Of a DNA stretch of 14,849 nucleotides, positions 6,511-13,317 are shown one piece after another. Both the position numbers and the translations under genes were made by a program. Numbering within the stretch: position 1 is the stretch's first letter; each line of letters opens with the position of its first letter. The notes beneath the pieces were generated by a model. That model was given only the letters and a program-made list of their open reading frames with translations, had not been told where the DNA came from and did not search any database. This stretch comes from an uncultured Eubacteriales bacterium (GTDB taxonomy: Bacteria > Bacillota > Clostridia > Oscillospirales > Oscillospiraceae): the NCBI GenBank assembly GCA_900556535.1, contig USPI01000015.1:1-14849 (forward strand), given 5' to 3'.

Positions 6511-8055
6511 TTAAAATGCGTCGCAGTCGTCAAAGTCGAGAAGCGTCGGGTCAAGCGGCTGCTCGCGCAGGACGCTCTGCATATACTGATTGACCTGATT
6601 GCGCATATCGCGGCGGGATATGGTGCGCGGGTCCATGAGATCCTGCTGCACCCAGATGAAATTGATGTTTCTCTCTCTCGCCTGCTCGTCAAACAGCCCC
6701 TGAAGTCCGTCCATGCCCTTGCAGGATATCTGATCGTACATGATTATCGTGTCAACGGCGTATTCCTCGGCAACGCGCCACATCTCATCGAGCGAATTTT
6801 TATAGCCGCCCTTGGTGTGCTTGCGCATGGTCGCGCGCTGATAGGTCTGCGCAACGCCGCGGAGCATCGTCTCGGGCGTGGAGGTGTCGATGATGACCTG
6901 CGAGATATGCGTTTCCATGTCCATGACGGACACGATGCCCCAGCACTGCTCGAGCCAGTTGGCAAAGTTCGTGTAGTAATTCGCAGGGCACGACCACACG
7001 AGCGCCTTGTGCCGCAGCTCAAGCGCGCACGGTGAGCGCCGTTGGTAGCCCTCGGTCATTATCCTGCGCACCTTTTCGTCGGCGCGGTTAAAGCGCTCGT
7101 CCATGCCGCCGTGAAGATGATAGGTGTACATTCGGTAAAGCCACGGCGTGCCGCCCGTCACCTGCGGATAGTCGGTGCGGTTTATCTCCCACAGGTCGAG
7201 ATGGAAGCGCGTGACCTCGTTATAGCTCTCAAGCGCCTTTCCGAAAGCATCCCAGTCGAATTTTTCACCCGTGTGCTCCTCTATGAATTTTATGCAGCCG
7301 CGCAGCTCCTCAACGGCGTAATCCTGCGCATCGACATCGTCGTTATATCTCAGCGGAACGCCGAGGCAATAGGTCGGGAGCTTAAAATATCTGTCCTGGA
7401 ACGAGGTCGTCATTATCGAGCCGTCGCAGGGCATATTGCAGGCGATGAAGCACTTGCCGAAGATCGGGAAATCCCCCTCCGCCGCGACTCCCGCCTCCGC
7501 AGACGGCAGCGGGCACACGTCCGCGGGCACGCCGAAGTTTTCGATCGCGTCCAGGTAAACGGGCGGGAGCTGCTGATTTATCATCGAGGCGAGGAAAATG
7601 GGTATCGTCTGCACGGGAATACCGATGAGGTTGGGAAAGCCCGCCATGAGCTCGGTCGGCACAAGCTCGTCAAAGCAGACTATGCGCTCGGAAAGCGCCT
7701 TGCTGCCGCCTATGTTCTGGTCGGCATTGAAGCTGTCGGAGATAATATCTATGGTGTGCTTTATGATGACGTCATAAAGAAGCCTGCCCGCTCTGAGCTG
7801 TCTGCCGCGCATACCCTCGAGCTGGCGGTCTATAAACTGCGGCAGAGTGAGATAGGTGAGCATCCAGCGATAGCGGAATATGCCCTTGACGACCTGCACG
7901 GGCGAGCGGAGCACGAATTTTATCATGTCCTTCCACATGACGCACCACCAGCCGTAGTCCGTGAGCGTATCCCTCACGCCGCGCCACTCGCGCCAGCGCC
8001 GCACGCCGGTCTTGTCGATATATGTAAGGCCGAGGTTTCTCGATTTGACTGCCAT
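6511..8055 (-). CDS. 2-hydroxyacyl-CoA dehydratase family subunit, larger partner
   Basis: A 514-residue protein whose ATG lies one base after the stop of the upstream partner, with GGAGGG nine bases ahead. The body from about residue 125 resembles HgdA/FldB-type subunits: NLIGIPVQTIPIFLASMI, KCFIACNMPCDGS (201-213), the central SYNEVTRFHLDLWEINR, and the C-terminal YDQISCKGMDGLQGLFDE (440-457) followed by FIWVQQDLMDPR, the usual partner of the kfC...R...E.Q region. Cysteines at about 206/210, 356 and 445 are candidate [4Fe-4S] ligands. Such dehydratases remove water from 2-hydroxyacyl-CoA by an ATP-primed ketyl radical route in amino acid fermentation. The first 110 residues are an extra basic and aromatic extension. 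No activator ATPase or CoA-transferase is adjacent, so the substrate is unknown. Confidence 0.75.
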   Translation of the reverse strand: MAVKSRNLGLTYIDKTGVRRWREWRGVRDTLTDYGWWCVMWKDMIKFVLRSPVQVVKGIFRYRWMLTYLTLPQFIDRQLEGMRGRQLRAGRLLYDVIIKHTIDIISDSFNADQNIGGSKALSERIVCFDELVPTELMAGFPNLIGIPVQTIPIFLASMINQQLPPVYLDAIENFGVPADVCPLPSAEAGVAAEGDFPIFGKCFIACNMPCDGSIMTTSFQDRYFKLPTYCLGVPLRYNDDVDAQDYAVEELRGCIKFIEEHTGEKFDWDAFGKALESYNEVTRFHLDLWEINRTDYPQVTGGTPWLYRMYTYHLHGGMDERFNRADEKVRRIMTEGYQRRSPCALELRHKALVWSCPANYYTNFANWLEQCWGIVSVMDMETHISQVIIDTSTPETMLRGVAQTYQRATMRKHTKGGYKNSLDEMWRVAEEYAVDTIIMYDQISCKGMDGLQGLFDEQARERNINFIWVQQDLMDPRTISRRDMRNQVNQYMQSVLREQPLDPTLLDFDDCDAF

Positions 8056-8056
8056 A

Positions 8057-9247
8057 TCATCGCCCTCCCTTATTTATGCTTTTGATTTCAAGGCTCTCGA
8101 CAAATGCCTGAACCCTCGTGCGGAGCTGTCCCGAGGCGTTGCCGGTGTATTCCCTGTCAACGCAGACCGTGGGGTAGTTATAAAGCTCCGTCATGACGTG
8201 CGAGGCAAGCGCCCTCTCGTAGCCCCAGAATTCGCAGAACTTCATCTGCTCGTAGATAATGCCCTGTGCGCCGTATTCCTTGGCAAGCGCGTCAACGTAG
8301 TCATACCGCTCGTGCACCTTGTCCTGCGACATATACCGCGGGCACTGGCTCGTTTCCTGATAGATGCGGCAAATCTGGTCGAGCGCGGGCTCGGAGTCGT
8401 TTAAAATTATCTCCTGCCTGCCGGGGAATGCGCCGAAGCAGAATCTGTCGGCGACGATCAGTGCGCCGGACTGCTCGACGGTGCGCGTGAAGTCAAGGTC
8501 GTCAATTTCGCTGCCGACGACGACAACGCGGGCGCGATGCGCGGGCTTTACATCCGGCTCACGCGTTTTTACCTCCTCAAGGGTCTCCCTGAGCTTATCG
8601 ACGATAAGATCCTTCGGGCAGCAGTACGACACGAGGCACAAAACGTGATACTCATAGCCGCTTATCGGGGGATTCGGGAGCTTGCGCAGGTCGCCTATCT
8701 CGGTCAGAATACGGCAGACCTCGTTATGGCGGGCGACTGCCGCGCGGATGGCTGCGTCCGAAATGTCCGTGCCGTAGCGCTCGTGCAGAGGCTCAAGCAC
8801 CTTTTTGAGAAGCTGATTTTTATAATGCGCAAGGCCGTGGGGCGTGATCTTGAACGGCACGTCGATATACGACACGAAGAATTTGTCGTTCTTGACGAGC
8901 TGCAAAAGCTCAAAATGCTCAAGCGTGCGGTTCATCTCCGAACACGTTTCCCCGCCCGCGAGCGCCGAGAGGAAGTTGTAGCCGCCCTCGATGCCGCGCT
9001 CCACCAGCGCCTTCGAGTAGCCGCACAGGTAGTTGGTCATGTAGTAGGTCGAAATTTCAAGCGACCCCGTGCGCGGTGCGCGCAGACGCACGGAAAAGCA
9101 GTTGTCGAGATTAAGCAGCACCTCGGGCATGTGATAGCAGGTGTAGCCCACGGCGTGCCTTCCCTCGGAGACCGCCTGCGTGACAAGCTCGTTAGCCGCC
9201 TCGTCAAGCAGGTGCTCAAAGTAGATAAGATGCTTTAGGTCTTTCAT
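8057..9247 (-). CDS. 2-hydroxyacyl-CoA dehydratase family subunit (HgdB/FldC-like)
   Basis: A 396-residue protein, first gene of a two-gene operon, with GGGAGGGG just ahead of the ATG. It carries the HgdB-family pattern: YTCYHMPEVLL (Cys37, the family's PEEL-type motif), TCSEMNR (Cys102), DRFCFGAF (Cys270), MKFCEFWGYE (Cys338, preceded by the strand GIIYEQ) and the C-terminal GNASGQLRTRVQAFVESL, typical of the closing helix. The conserved cysteines would bind one [4Fe-4S] cluster of the heterodimer. It pairs with the downstream subunit separated by 1 nt. Being oxygen sensitive, the family marks strict anaerobes. Benzoyl-CoA reductase-like or atypical roles remain possible because no substrate-specific neighbour is in view. 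Confidence 0.82.
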   Translation of the reverse strand: MKDLKHLIYFEHLLDEAANELVTQAVSEGRHAVGYTCYHMPEVLLNLDNCFSVRLRAPRTGSLEISTYYMTNYLCGYSKALVERGIEGGYNFLSALAGGETCSEMNRTLEHFELLQLVKNDKFFVSYIDVPFKITPHGLAHYKNQLLKKVLEPLHERYGTDISDAAIRAAVARHNEVCRILTEIGDLRKLPNPPISGYEYHVLCLVSYCCPKDLIVDKLRETLEEVKTREPDVKPAHRARVVVVGSEIDDLDFTRTVEQSGALIVADRFCFGAFPGRQEIILNDSEPALDQICRIYQETSQCPRYMSQDKVHERYDYVDALAKEYGAQGIIYEQMKFCEFWGYERALASHVMTELYNYPTVCVDREYTGNASGQLRTRVQAFVESLEIKSINKGGR

Positions 9248-9301
9248 TGGCCCCTCCCGATTATTAGATTTATATAAGTTCGTCAGTCTTTTGTCATTAA
9301 A

Positions 9302-9330
9302 AGTATATTATCCCGCAAACCATGTGTCAA
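9302..9330 (-). promoter_or_regulatory. Near-consensus sigma-A promoter of the dehydratase pair
   Basis: On the minus strand TTGACA (9325-9330), a 17-base spacer and TATACT (9302-9307). The predicted transcript start is near 9295, giving a leader of about 48 nt before the ATG at 9247. Confidence 0.85.
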
Positions 9331-9357
9331 GATAAAATCTTCGGCAATGTAAAAGCT

Positions 9358-9386
9358 TTGACACCTCCGCTCTGATGATGTACAAT
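9358..9386 (+). promoter_or_regulatory. Near-consensus sigma-A promoter of the Cys-rich protein/two-component operon
   Basis: TTGACA (9358-9363), a 17-base spacer, TACAAT (9381-9386). A perfect 6-bp inverted repeat ATTGCC/GGCAAT (9385-9390 with 9396-9401) overlaps the -10 and the predicted start near 9393, a position suited to an operator. Confidence 0.8.
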
Positions 9387-9582
9387 TGCCATTGAGGCAA
9401 TGCGCCACCGACATAGGTGCAGGATTTTGCTGCAATATCACGGTAACGGACTTCCGACCAAGGCCGCACTGCGATAGTGCGCGGCAGCTGCGGTTTCCGC
9501 CGCTGAATCGACACCGTGCCGACGCAAAAAATGTATATGTAGGTGCGCTAAAGCGCTACTGAAAAAGGGAGATAGAAATTAT
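9387..9582 (+). other. Hairpin-rich 5' leader of the Cys-rich protein gene
   Basis: About 190 nt separate the promoter from the ATG at 9583. The leader holds a series of small hairpins: CACC/GGTG (9406-9419), TGCAG/CTGCA, GCACT/AGTGC near 9465-9480, CAGC.GCGG/CCGC.GCTG near 9485-9505, and GCGCT/AGCGC near 9543-9555 just before the ribosome binding site GGGAG. I could not match it to a riboswitch class I know, and no terminator-like T tract is present. Part of it (CGGTAACGGACTTCCGACC) resembles the reverse strand of the 94-bp repeats at 11750. Confidence 0.35.
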
Positions 9583-9993
9583 ATGAGTAAGAAAGAGCTT
9601 GCCGCGCAGTATCACGGCTCGGGCTGCAACTGCGCACAGTCCGTCGGCTGCGCGTTCTGCGCCGAGGCGGGCGCGGACGAAAAAACGATGAAATCGCTCG
9701 TGAGACGCTACGGCGGCGGCGCGTACAAATACTGCGGCGCACTGCTGGGCGCGGTCGCGGCGATGAACATGATAAAGGGCGGCTGTGCCGACGGCGAAGT
9801 CGCGGCGCTTGACGGTGCTGCGGCTGCCGAAGCACGCGAGCTGCTGCGCCGGTTTGAGGAGAAAAACGGCTCGGTATTCTGCCGCGAGCTCAAGGGCAGA
9901 GACACCGGCATCGTGCTGCGCGAGTGCCGCGGCTGCGTCGAGGACGCCGCCGAGATAGCCGAGGACATCCTCAAAAACGGCGTGCAGGGTTAA
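9583..9993 (+). CDS. C_GCAxxG_C_C family Cys-rich (putative redox) protein
   Basis: A 136-residue cytosolic protein. AAAGGGAG precedes the ATG. The cysteine layout fits the C_GCAxxG_C_C family: GSGCNCAQSVGCAFC (13-26), YCGALLGAV (50-58), Cys68, VFCRELKG (98-105) and ECRGCVEDAAEIAEDIL (114-130). The family is annotated from this motif and is thought to be redox active or metal binding; no reaction is established. The middle motif is CGALLG, so the second cysteine of GCAxxG is absent. It is followed after 5 nt by a response regulator and then a histidine kinase, so the three are almost certainly one operon. Confidence 0.85.
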   Translation: MSKKELAAQYHGSGCNCAQSVGCAFCAEAGADEKTMKSLVRRYGGGAYKYCGALLGAVAAMNMIKGGCADGEVAALDGAAAAEARELLRRFEEKNGSVFCRELKGRDTGIVLRECRGCVEDAAEIAEDILKNGVQG

Positions 9994-9998
9994 AGAAA

Positions 9999-10670
9999 AT
10001 GTACCGCATACTTATCGTCGAAGACGATGCGGGCATCGCCGAAGGCGTGAAGCAGCAGGCGGAGGCGTGGGGGCTTGAGGCGTATATTGCGCAGGATCTG
10101 CGCGACGTCATGAGCGAGTTTGCGAGCATATCTCCGCATCTCGTGCTGCTGGACATCACGCTGCCGTTTTTTAACGGCTACCACTGGTGCGGAGCTATCC
10201 GCGCGGTGAGCAAGGTGCCCATCGTGTTCATATCCTCCGCCGCCGACAACATGAACATCGTCATGGCGATGACCATGGGCGCGGACGATTTCATCGCCAA
10301 GCCCTTTGACGGCGGTGTGCTCATGGCGAAGATACAGGCGCTGCTGCGCCGAAGCTACGACTTTGCGCCCGCCGCTCCCGTTATAGAGCACCGCGGCGCG
10401 ATACTCGACACGGGCGACAACTCGCTGTTTTTCGGCGGCGAGAAGATCACCCTGACCAAGAACGAATACCGCATCCTGCTGTGCCTCATGCGCGAGCGCG
10501 GCAAGGTCGTTTCGCGCGAAAAGCTCATGGAAAAGCTGTGGGAGACCGACAGCTTTGTTGACGAGAACACGCTGAGCGTGAACGTCGGCAGGCTGCGCAA
10601 AAAGCTTGCCGCGGCGGGGCTTGAGGACTTCATCACGACCAAATTCGGCGTGGGATATATAATTGAGTGA
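9999..10670 (+). CDS. OmpR/PhoB-type response regulator (BceR/VirR-like)
   Basis: A 223-residue cytosolic transcription factor. The ATG at 9999 is chosen because MYRILIVEDD begins the first receiver strand; the open frame further upstream lies inside the previous gene. Receiver domain, residues 1-118: acidic pair D9/D10, phosphorylatable D52 in LLDITLP, S80 and K101 in KPF. DNA-binding winged helix, about 130-222, with KNEYRILLCLMRERGKVVSR, then ENTLSVNVGRLRKKL and FGVGYIIE at the end. It receives phosphate from the kinase encoded directly downstream. The subfamily usually controls BceAB-type peptide-antibiotic efflux genes, but none is present here, so the target is unknown. Confidence 0.93.
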   Translation: MYRILIVEDDAGIAEGVKQQAEAWGLEAYIAQDLRDVMSEFASISPHLVLLDITLPFFNGYHWCGAIRAVSKVPIVFISSAADNMNIVMAMTMGADDFIAKPFDGGVLMAKIQALLRRSYDFAPAAPVIEHRGAILDTGDNSLFFGGEKITLTKNEYRILLCLMRERGKVVSREKLMEKLWETDSFVDENTLSVNVGRLRKKLAAAGLEDFITTKFGVGYIIE

Positions 10671-10674
10671 CGCT

Positions 10675-11664
10675 ATGAAACTGTTTTTTGCATATTTAAA
10701 GCAGCGGCGGCGCATTATACGCGCATTCGTGCTGTTCATGGCGGTGTTTGCCGTGTCGTTTGCGCTGTATGAGCTGCCGATGATGGCGGTAGCGTATCCG
10801 GCGGGGCTTTGCTGCGCACTTGCACTTGCCGCCGCAATAACGGACTTTATCCGCGTCAAGCGCCGCCACGAGCAGCTTTGCGCCTTAAACGAGCTGACCG
10901 CCGCGGAGGAGAAGCTGCTGCCGCCGTCGGAGAGCATCGATGACGAGGACTATCGGCGCATCATCGAGCTGCTTGCCGAAAGCCGCGCCGAGCTTGCCGC
11001 CAACGCACAGCGGAGCATGAGCGATACGCTCGACTACTTCACCGTCTGGGTGCACCAGATAAAAACGCCCATCGCGTCCATGCGCCTGACCCTTCAAAAC
11101 GAGGACAGTCCCGCATCGCGCAGGCTCAGCTCCGACCTCGGCCGCATTGAGCACTATGTCGATATGGCGATGGTCTTTCTGCGCCTCGGCTCGGAAAGCA
11201 CGGACTACGTCATACGCGAATTTGAGCTCGACCCGCTTATCCGAAGCTGCGTGCGCAAGTTCGCCCCCGACTTCATCGGCAAGCAGCTGCATCTTGAGCT
11301 TGAGCCGACGCACACGAGCGTTGTCAGCGACGAGAAGTGGCTCGCCTTCGTTATCGAGCAACTCCTCTCCAACGCCCTGAAGTACACGAAAACCGGCAGC
11401 GTGCGCATTTACATGACGCAGCCGAAAACACTGTGCATCCGCGACACGGGCATCGGCATCGCGCCGGAGGATCTGCCGAGGATATTTGAAAAGGGCTACA
11501 CGGGTCTGAACGGCCGCAGCGAAAGACGCGCAAGCGGGCTGGGGCTGTATCTGTGCCGCAGCATCTGCCGCCGCCTCGGTCACGGTCTGAGCGCCGTATC
11601 CGTCCCCGGCGAGGGCACCGAGCTGCGCATTGATTTGTACACCCATTCCCTAAATGTCGAATAA
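10675..11664 (+). CDS. Sensor histidine kinase, intramembrane-sensing BceS/BraS type
   Basis: A 329-residue membrane protein. ATG at 10675 is preferred to an in-frame TTG at 10663 that lies inside the upstream gene, though coupling makes either possible. Two membrane helices (about 15-32 and 36-57) are joined by a loop of only a few residues, so there is no extracellular sensor domain. The dimerisation/phosphoacceptor region reads YFTVWVHQIKTPIAS (H127), typical of BceS-like kinases. The ATPase part has N box EQLLSNALKYT (228-238), G1 DTGIGI (257-262), F box RIFEKGYTG and G2 SGLGLYL. BceS-type kinases usually sense through a partner BceAB transporter; none is encoded nearby. No terminator is seen after the stop. 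Confidence 0.92.
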   Translation: MKLFFAYLKQRRRIIRAFVLFMAVFAVSFALYELPMMAVAYPAGLCCALALAAAITDFIRVKRRHEQLCALNELTAAEEKLLPPSESIDDEDYRRIIELLAESRAELAANAQRSMSDTLDYFTVWVHQIKTPIASMRLTLQNEDSPASRRLSSDLGRIEHYVDMAMVFLRLGSESTDYVIREFELDPLIRSCVRKFAPDFIGKQLHLELEPTHTSVVSDEKWLAFVIEQLLSNALKYTKTGSVRIYMTQPKTLCIRDTGIGIAPEDLPRIFEKGYTGLNGRSERRASGLGLYLCRSICRRLGHGLSAVSVPGEGTELRIDLYTHSLNVE

Positions 11665-11749
11665 CCACTGCCGTGGGGGCGATGCGCCTTGAGATTATAC
11701 CGATACGGCTATTGCGGCTGCCCGGTCACTATCATGCCGGCAAAACCGT

Positions 11750-12051
11750 CACTGCCCCTGCGGCGAGGCGGCAGCTTAAAGTTTTCGTCGGAATTATCGT
11801 TACCGAGCCTCCGCAGTAAACTCATTCGCACGATTTGAAAACGCACTGCCCCTACGACGAGGCGGCAGCTTTAAGGTTTCGTCGGAATTACCGTTACCGA
11901 GTCTCCGCAGTAAACTCATTCGCACGATTTGAAAACGCACTGCCCCTACGGCGAGGCGGCAGCTTTAAGGTTTCGTCGGAATTACCGTTACCGAGCCTCC
12001 GCAGTAAACATATTCGCACGATTTGAAAACGCACTGCCCCTACGGCAGTAG
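11750..12051. repeat. 94-bp tandem repeat array, three full copies and a fragment
   Basis: Copies begin with CACTGCCCC at 11750, 11844, 11938 and 12032, an exact 94-bp period. The full units differ by only a few substitutions; each carries GAGGCGGCAGC, TTCGTCGGAATTA.CGTTACC, CTCCGCAGTAAAC and CGCACGATTTGAAAACG. The last is cut after 20 bp and closes as a small hairpin (ACTGCC/GGCAGT, 12033-12049). The stretch 11665-11749 starts with CACTGCC too and may be a decayed copy. As 94 is not a multiple of 3, the array does not encode a repeated peptide. It fills the gap between the histidine kinase stop and the rplJ promoter. Confidence 0.95.
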
Positions 12052-12078
12052 AAAACTTTGAATTGACAAGAAAAAAGC

Positions 12079-12107
12079 TTGACAAATGCAGTCAGATTTG
12101 ATATGCT
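12079..12107 (+). promoter_or_regulatory. rplJ: Promoter of rplJ-rplL
   Basis: TTGACA (12079-12084), a 17-base spacer and TATGCT (12102-12107) preceded by TGA, an extended -10. An A/T-rich stretch lies just upstream with a second TTGACA at 12063. The transcript would start near 12114, at the beginning of the L10 leader. Confidence 0.8.
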
Positions 12108-12113
12108 TACTGA

Positions 12114-12258
12114 GCGCTCCAAAGACAGCAGGTACCGCAAGGAGTAAACCCTGCCGAGGATAGCATCAATTATTTTTGATTGCTTACTGCCTTCGTGTCC
12201 TTGGATACGGAGGCTTTCTTTATGAGCGTGAACATTAGTGTGGAGGTGAAAAACACAC
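12114..12258 (+). ncRNA. Ribosomal protein L10 leader
   Basis: The untranslated leader of rplJ has the features of the Gram-positive L10 leader: an early stem GCAGG/CCTGC (12128-12132 with 12150-12154) holding GTACCGCAAGGAGTAAA, followed by GAGGATAGC, a second stem around GCATCAAT/TTGATTGC, and a terminator-like third hairpin. In this class the L10(L12) complex binds the leader and represses its own operon. The spacing to rplJ is normal. Boundaries are approximate. Confidence 0.8.
12189..12220 (+). terminator. Attenuator hairpin in the L10 leader
   Basis: GCCTTCGTGTCC pairs with GGATACGGAGGC (11-12 bp with one mismatch and a GU pair) and is followed by TTTCTTTAT, placed inside the leader and before the ribosome binding site. 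It probably stops transcription when L10 is in excess. Confidence 0.6.
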
Positions 12259-12786
12259 ATGCCTAACGCAAAAGTTCTCAGCGAGAAGCAGGCGATCGTA
12301 GAAGCACTCGTCGAGCGTATCAATGCGGCAAGCGCAGGTATCTTTGTTGACTACCAGGGTATCACCGTGGCAGAGGATACTGCACTTCGTACCGAGATGC
12401 GCAAGGAGGGCGTTGACTACACCGTCGTCAAGAACACCCTGACCAGAATTGCTATCGACAAGGTCGGTATGAGCGAGCTCGACCCCGTCCTCAACGGCAG
12501 CACCTCTCTGGCAACCAGCAGCGAAGACCCCATCGCACCGTTCCGCATCATCAATGACTACTCCAAGAAGCTCGGCGACAAGTTCAATGTCAAGGCAGCT
12601 TTCATGGAGGGCAAGATCCTCAACGAGCAGGAGATAGTTGCACTGTCTGCGCTCACCAGCAAGAACGATCTGTATTCCAAGCTGGCAGGCTCCCTGAACG
12701 CCATCATCGGCGGTCTTGCAGTATGCCTGAGCGAGGTCATCGAGCAGAAGGGCGGCGCAGCCGCTCCCGCAGAAGCAGCAGAATAA
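12259..12786 (+). CDS. rplJ: 50S ribosomal protein L10
   Basis: A 175-residue protein that forms the base of the ribosomal stalk: its N-terminal domain binds 23S rRNA and its C-terminal helix binds L7/L12 dimers. The translation begins MPNAKVLSEKQAIVEALVER and contains the typical FVDYQGITVAEDTALR and DYTVVKNTLTRIA, with the usual Ala-rich tail. GGAGGTGA precedes the ATG. Codon choice differs from the neighbours (many GCA and AAG codons), as expected for a highly expressed gene. It is followed after 38 nt by rplL. The usual rplK-rplA genes are not upstream; a repeat array and a signalling operon are. Confidence 0.97.
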   Translation: MPNAKVLSEKQAIVEALVERINAASAGIFVDYQGITVAEDTALRTEMRKEGVDYTVVKNTLTRIAIDKVGMSELDPVLNGSTSLATSSEDPIAPFRIINDYSKKLGDKFNVKAAFMEGKILNEQEIVALSALTSKNDLYSKLAGSLNAIIGGLAVCLSEVIEQKGGAAAPAEAAE

Positions 12787-12824
12787 TCAAGCTGCACTAA
12801 ACATTAAATTTGGAGGAAATTATA

Positions 12825-13196
12825 ATGGCAAGCGAAAAAATCACCGCCATGATCGATGAGATCAAGGCTCTTTCCGTTCTCGAGCTCAAGGAGCTCGTCG
12901 ATGAGATCTGCGAGACATTTGGTGTTTCCGCAGTTGCAGCAGCAGCTCCCGCAGCAGGCGGCGCAGCAGAGGCAGCAGTAGAGAAGACCGAGTTCGACGT
13001 TGTTATGACCAGCTTCGGCGCAGAGAAGATCAAGGTCATCAAGGAGATCCGCGGCATCACCGGCCTCGGCCTGGCAGAGGCAAAGGCAATGGTCGAGAAG
13101 GCTCCCGTTGCTGTCAAGGAAGGCATCTCCAAGGAAGACGCAGAGGCTCTCAAGGCTCAGCTCGAGGCCGTCGGCGCAACCGTCGAGATCAAGTAA
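12825..13196 (+). CDS. rplL: 50S ribosomal protein L7/L12
   Basis: A 123-residue stalk protein that recruits and activates translational GTPases. GGAGG at 12812-12816 sets the ATG at 12825. The N-terminal dimerisation helix pair ([20 protein letters not shown]) is followed by an Ala/Gly-rich hinge (about 36-50) and the C-terminal domain with [20 protein letters not shown] and the end VEIK. The length equals the family norm. Cotranscribed with rplJ and ended by the hairpins at 13216-13300. Confidence 0.97.
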   Translation: MASEKITAMIDEIKALSVLELKELVDEICETFGVSAVAAAAPAAGGAAEAAVEKTEFDVVMTSFGAEKIKVIKEIRGITGLGLAEAKAMVEKAPVAVKEGISKEDAEALKAQLEAVGATVEIK

Positions 13197-13215
13197 TTTC
13201 CGCCCATGTGTATCC

Positions 13216-13300
13216 GCATTCCGCGCCCCGGGGGAAGGGGCGCGGGGTGCGTTCCTGCTGTCAAAAAGCGCTCTTTTCCTGTCGGAGGAGAGCGCTTTTT
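13216..13300 (+). terminator. Double hairpin terminator after rplL
   Basis: The first hairpin is a very GC-rich stem, GCATTCCGCGCCCC with GGGGCGCGGGGTGC (13216-13250), lacking a T tract. The second (13263-13300) pairs AAAAAGCGCTCT with AGAGCGCTTTTT, ending in TTTTT. The second is symmetric and lies between rplL and the convergent HAD gene, so it probably ends both transcripts. Confidence 0.85.
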
Positions 13301-13317
13301 GCACGTGTCGGGGAGGA

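Noticed and set aside
7042..8085. 347-codon open frame on the plus strand across the dehydratase subunit gene
   Set aside because: It lacks a recognisable domain and ribosome binding site and lies entirely opposite a conserved protein; its length reflects codon bias.
9387..9582. Known riboswitch in the long leader
   Set aside because: I compared it by eye with the conserved cores of cobalamin, c-di-GMP, guanidine, fluoride and Mn classes and saw no match; a covariance model scan would settle it.
9924..9998. Upstream start for the response regulator
   Set aside because: The extension lies inside the Cys-rich gene in another frame and precedes the receiver's first strand, which begins exactly at the 9999 ATG.
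11750..12051. CRISPR array
   Set aside because: Units are 94 bp and directly adjoining; there are no short repeats with unique spacers and no cas genes.
11835..12085. Open frames through the tandem repeat array encoding an apparent repeated peptide
   Set aside because: The 94-bp period changes frame between units, there is no ribosome binding site, and frames are open on both strands only because stops are rare in the GC-rich unit.
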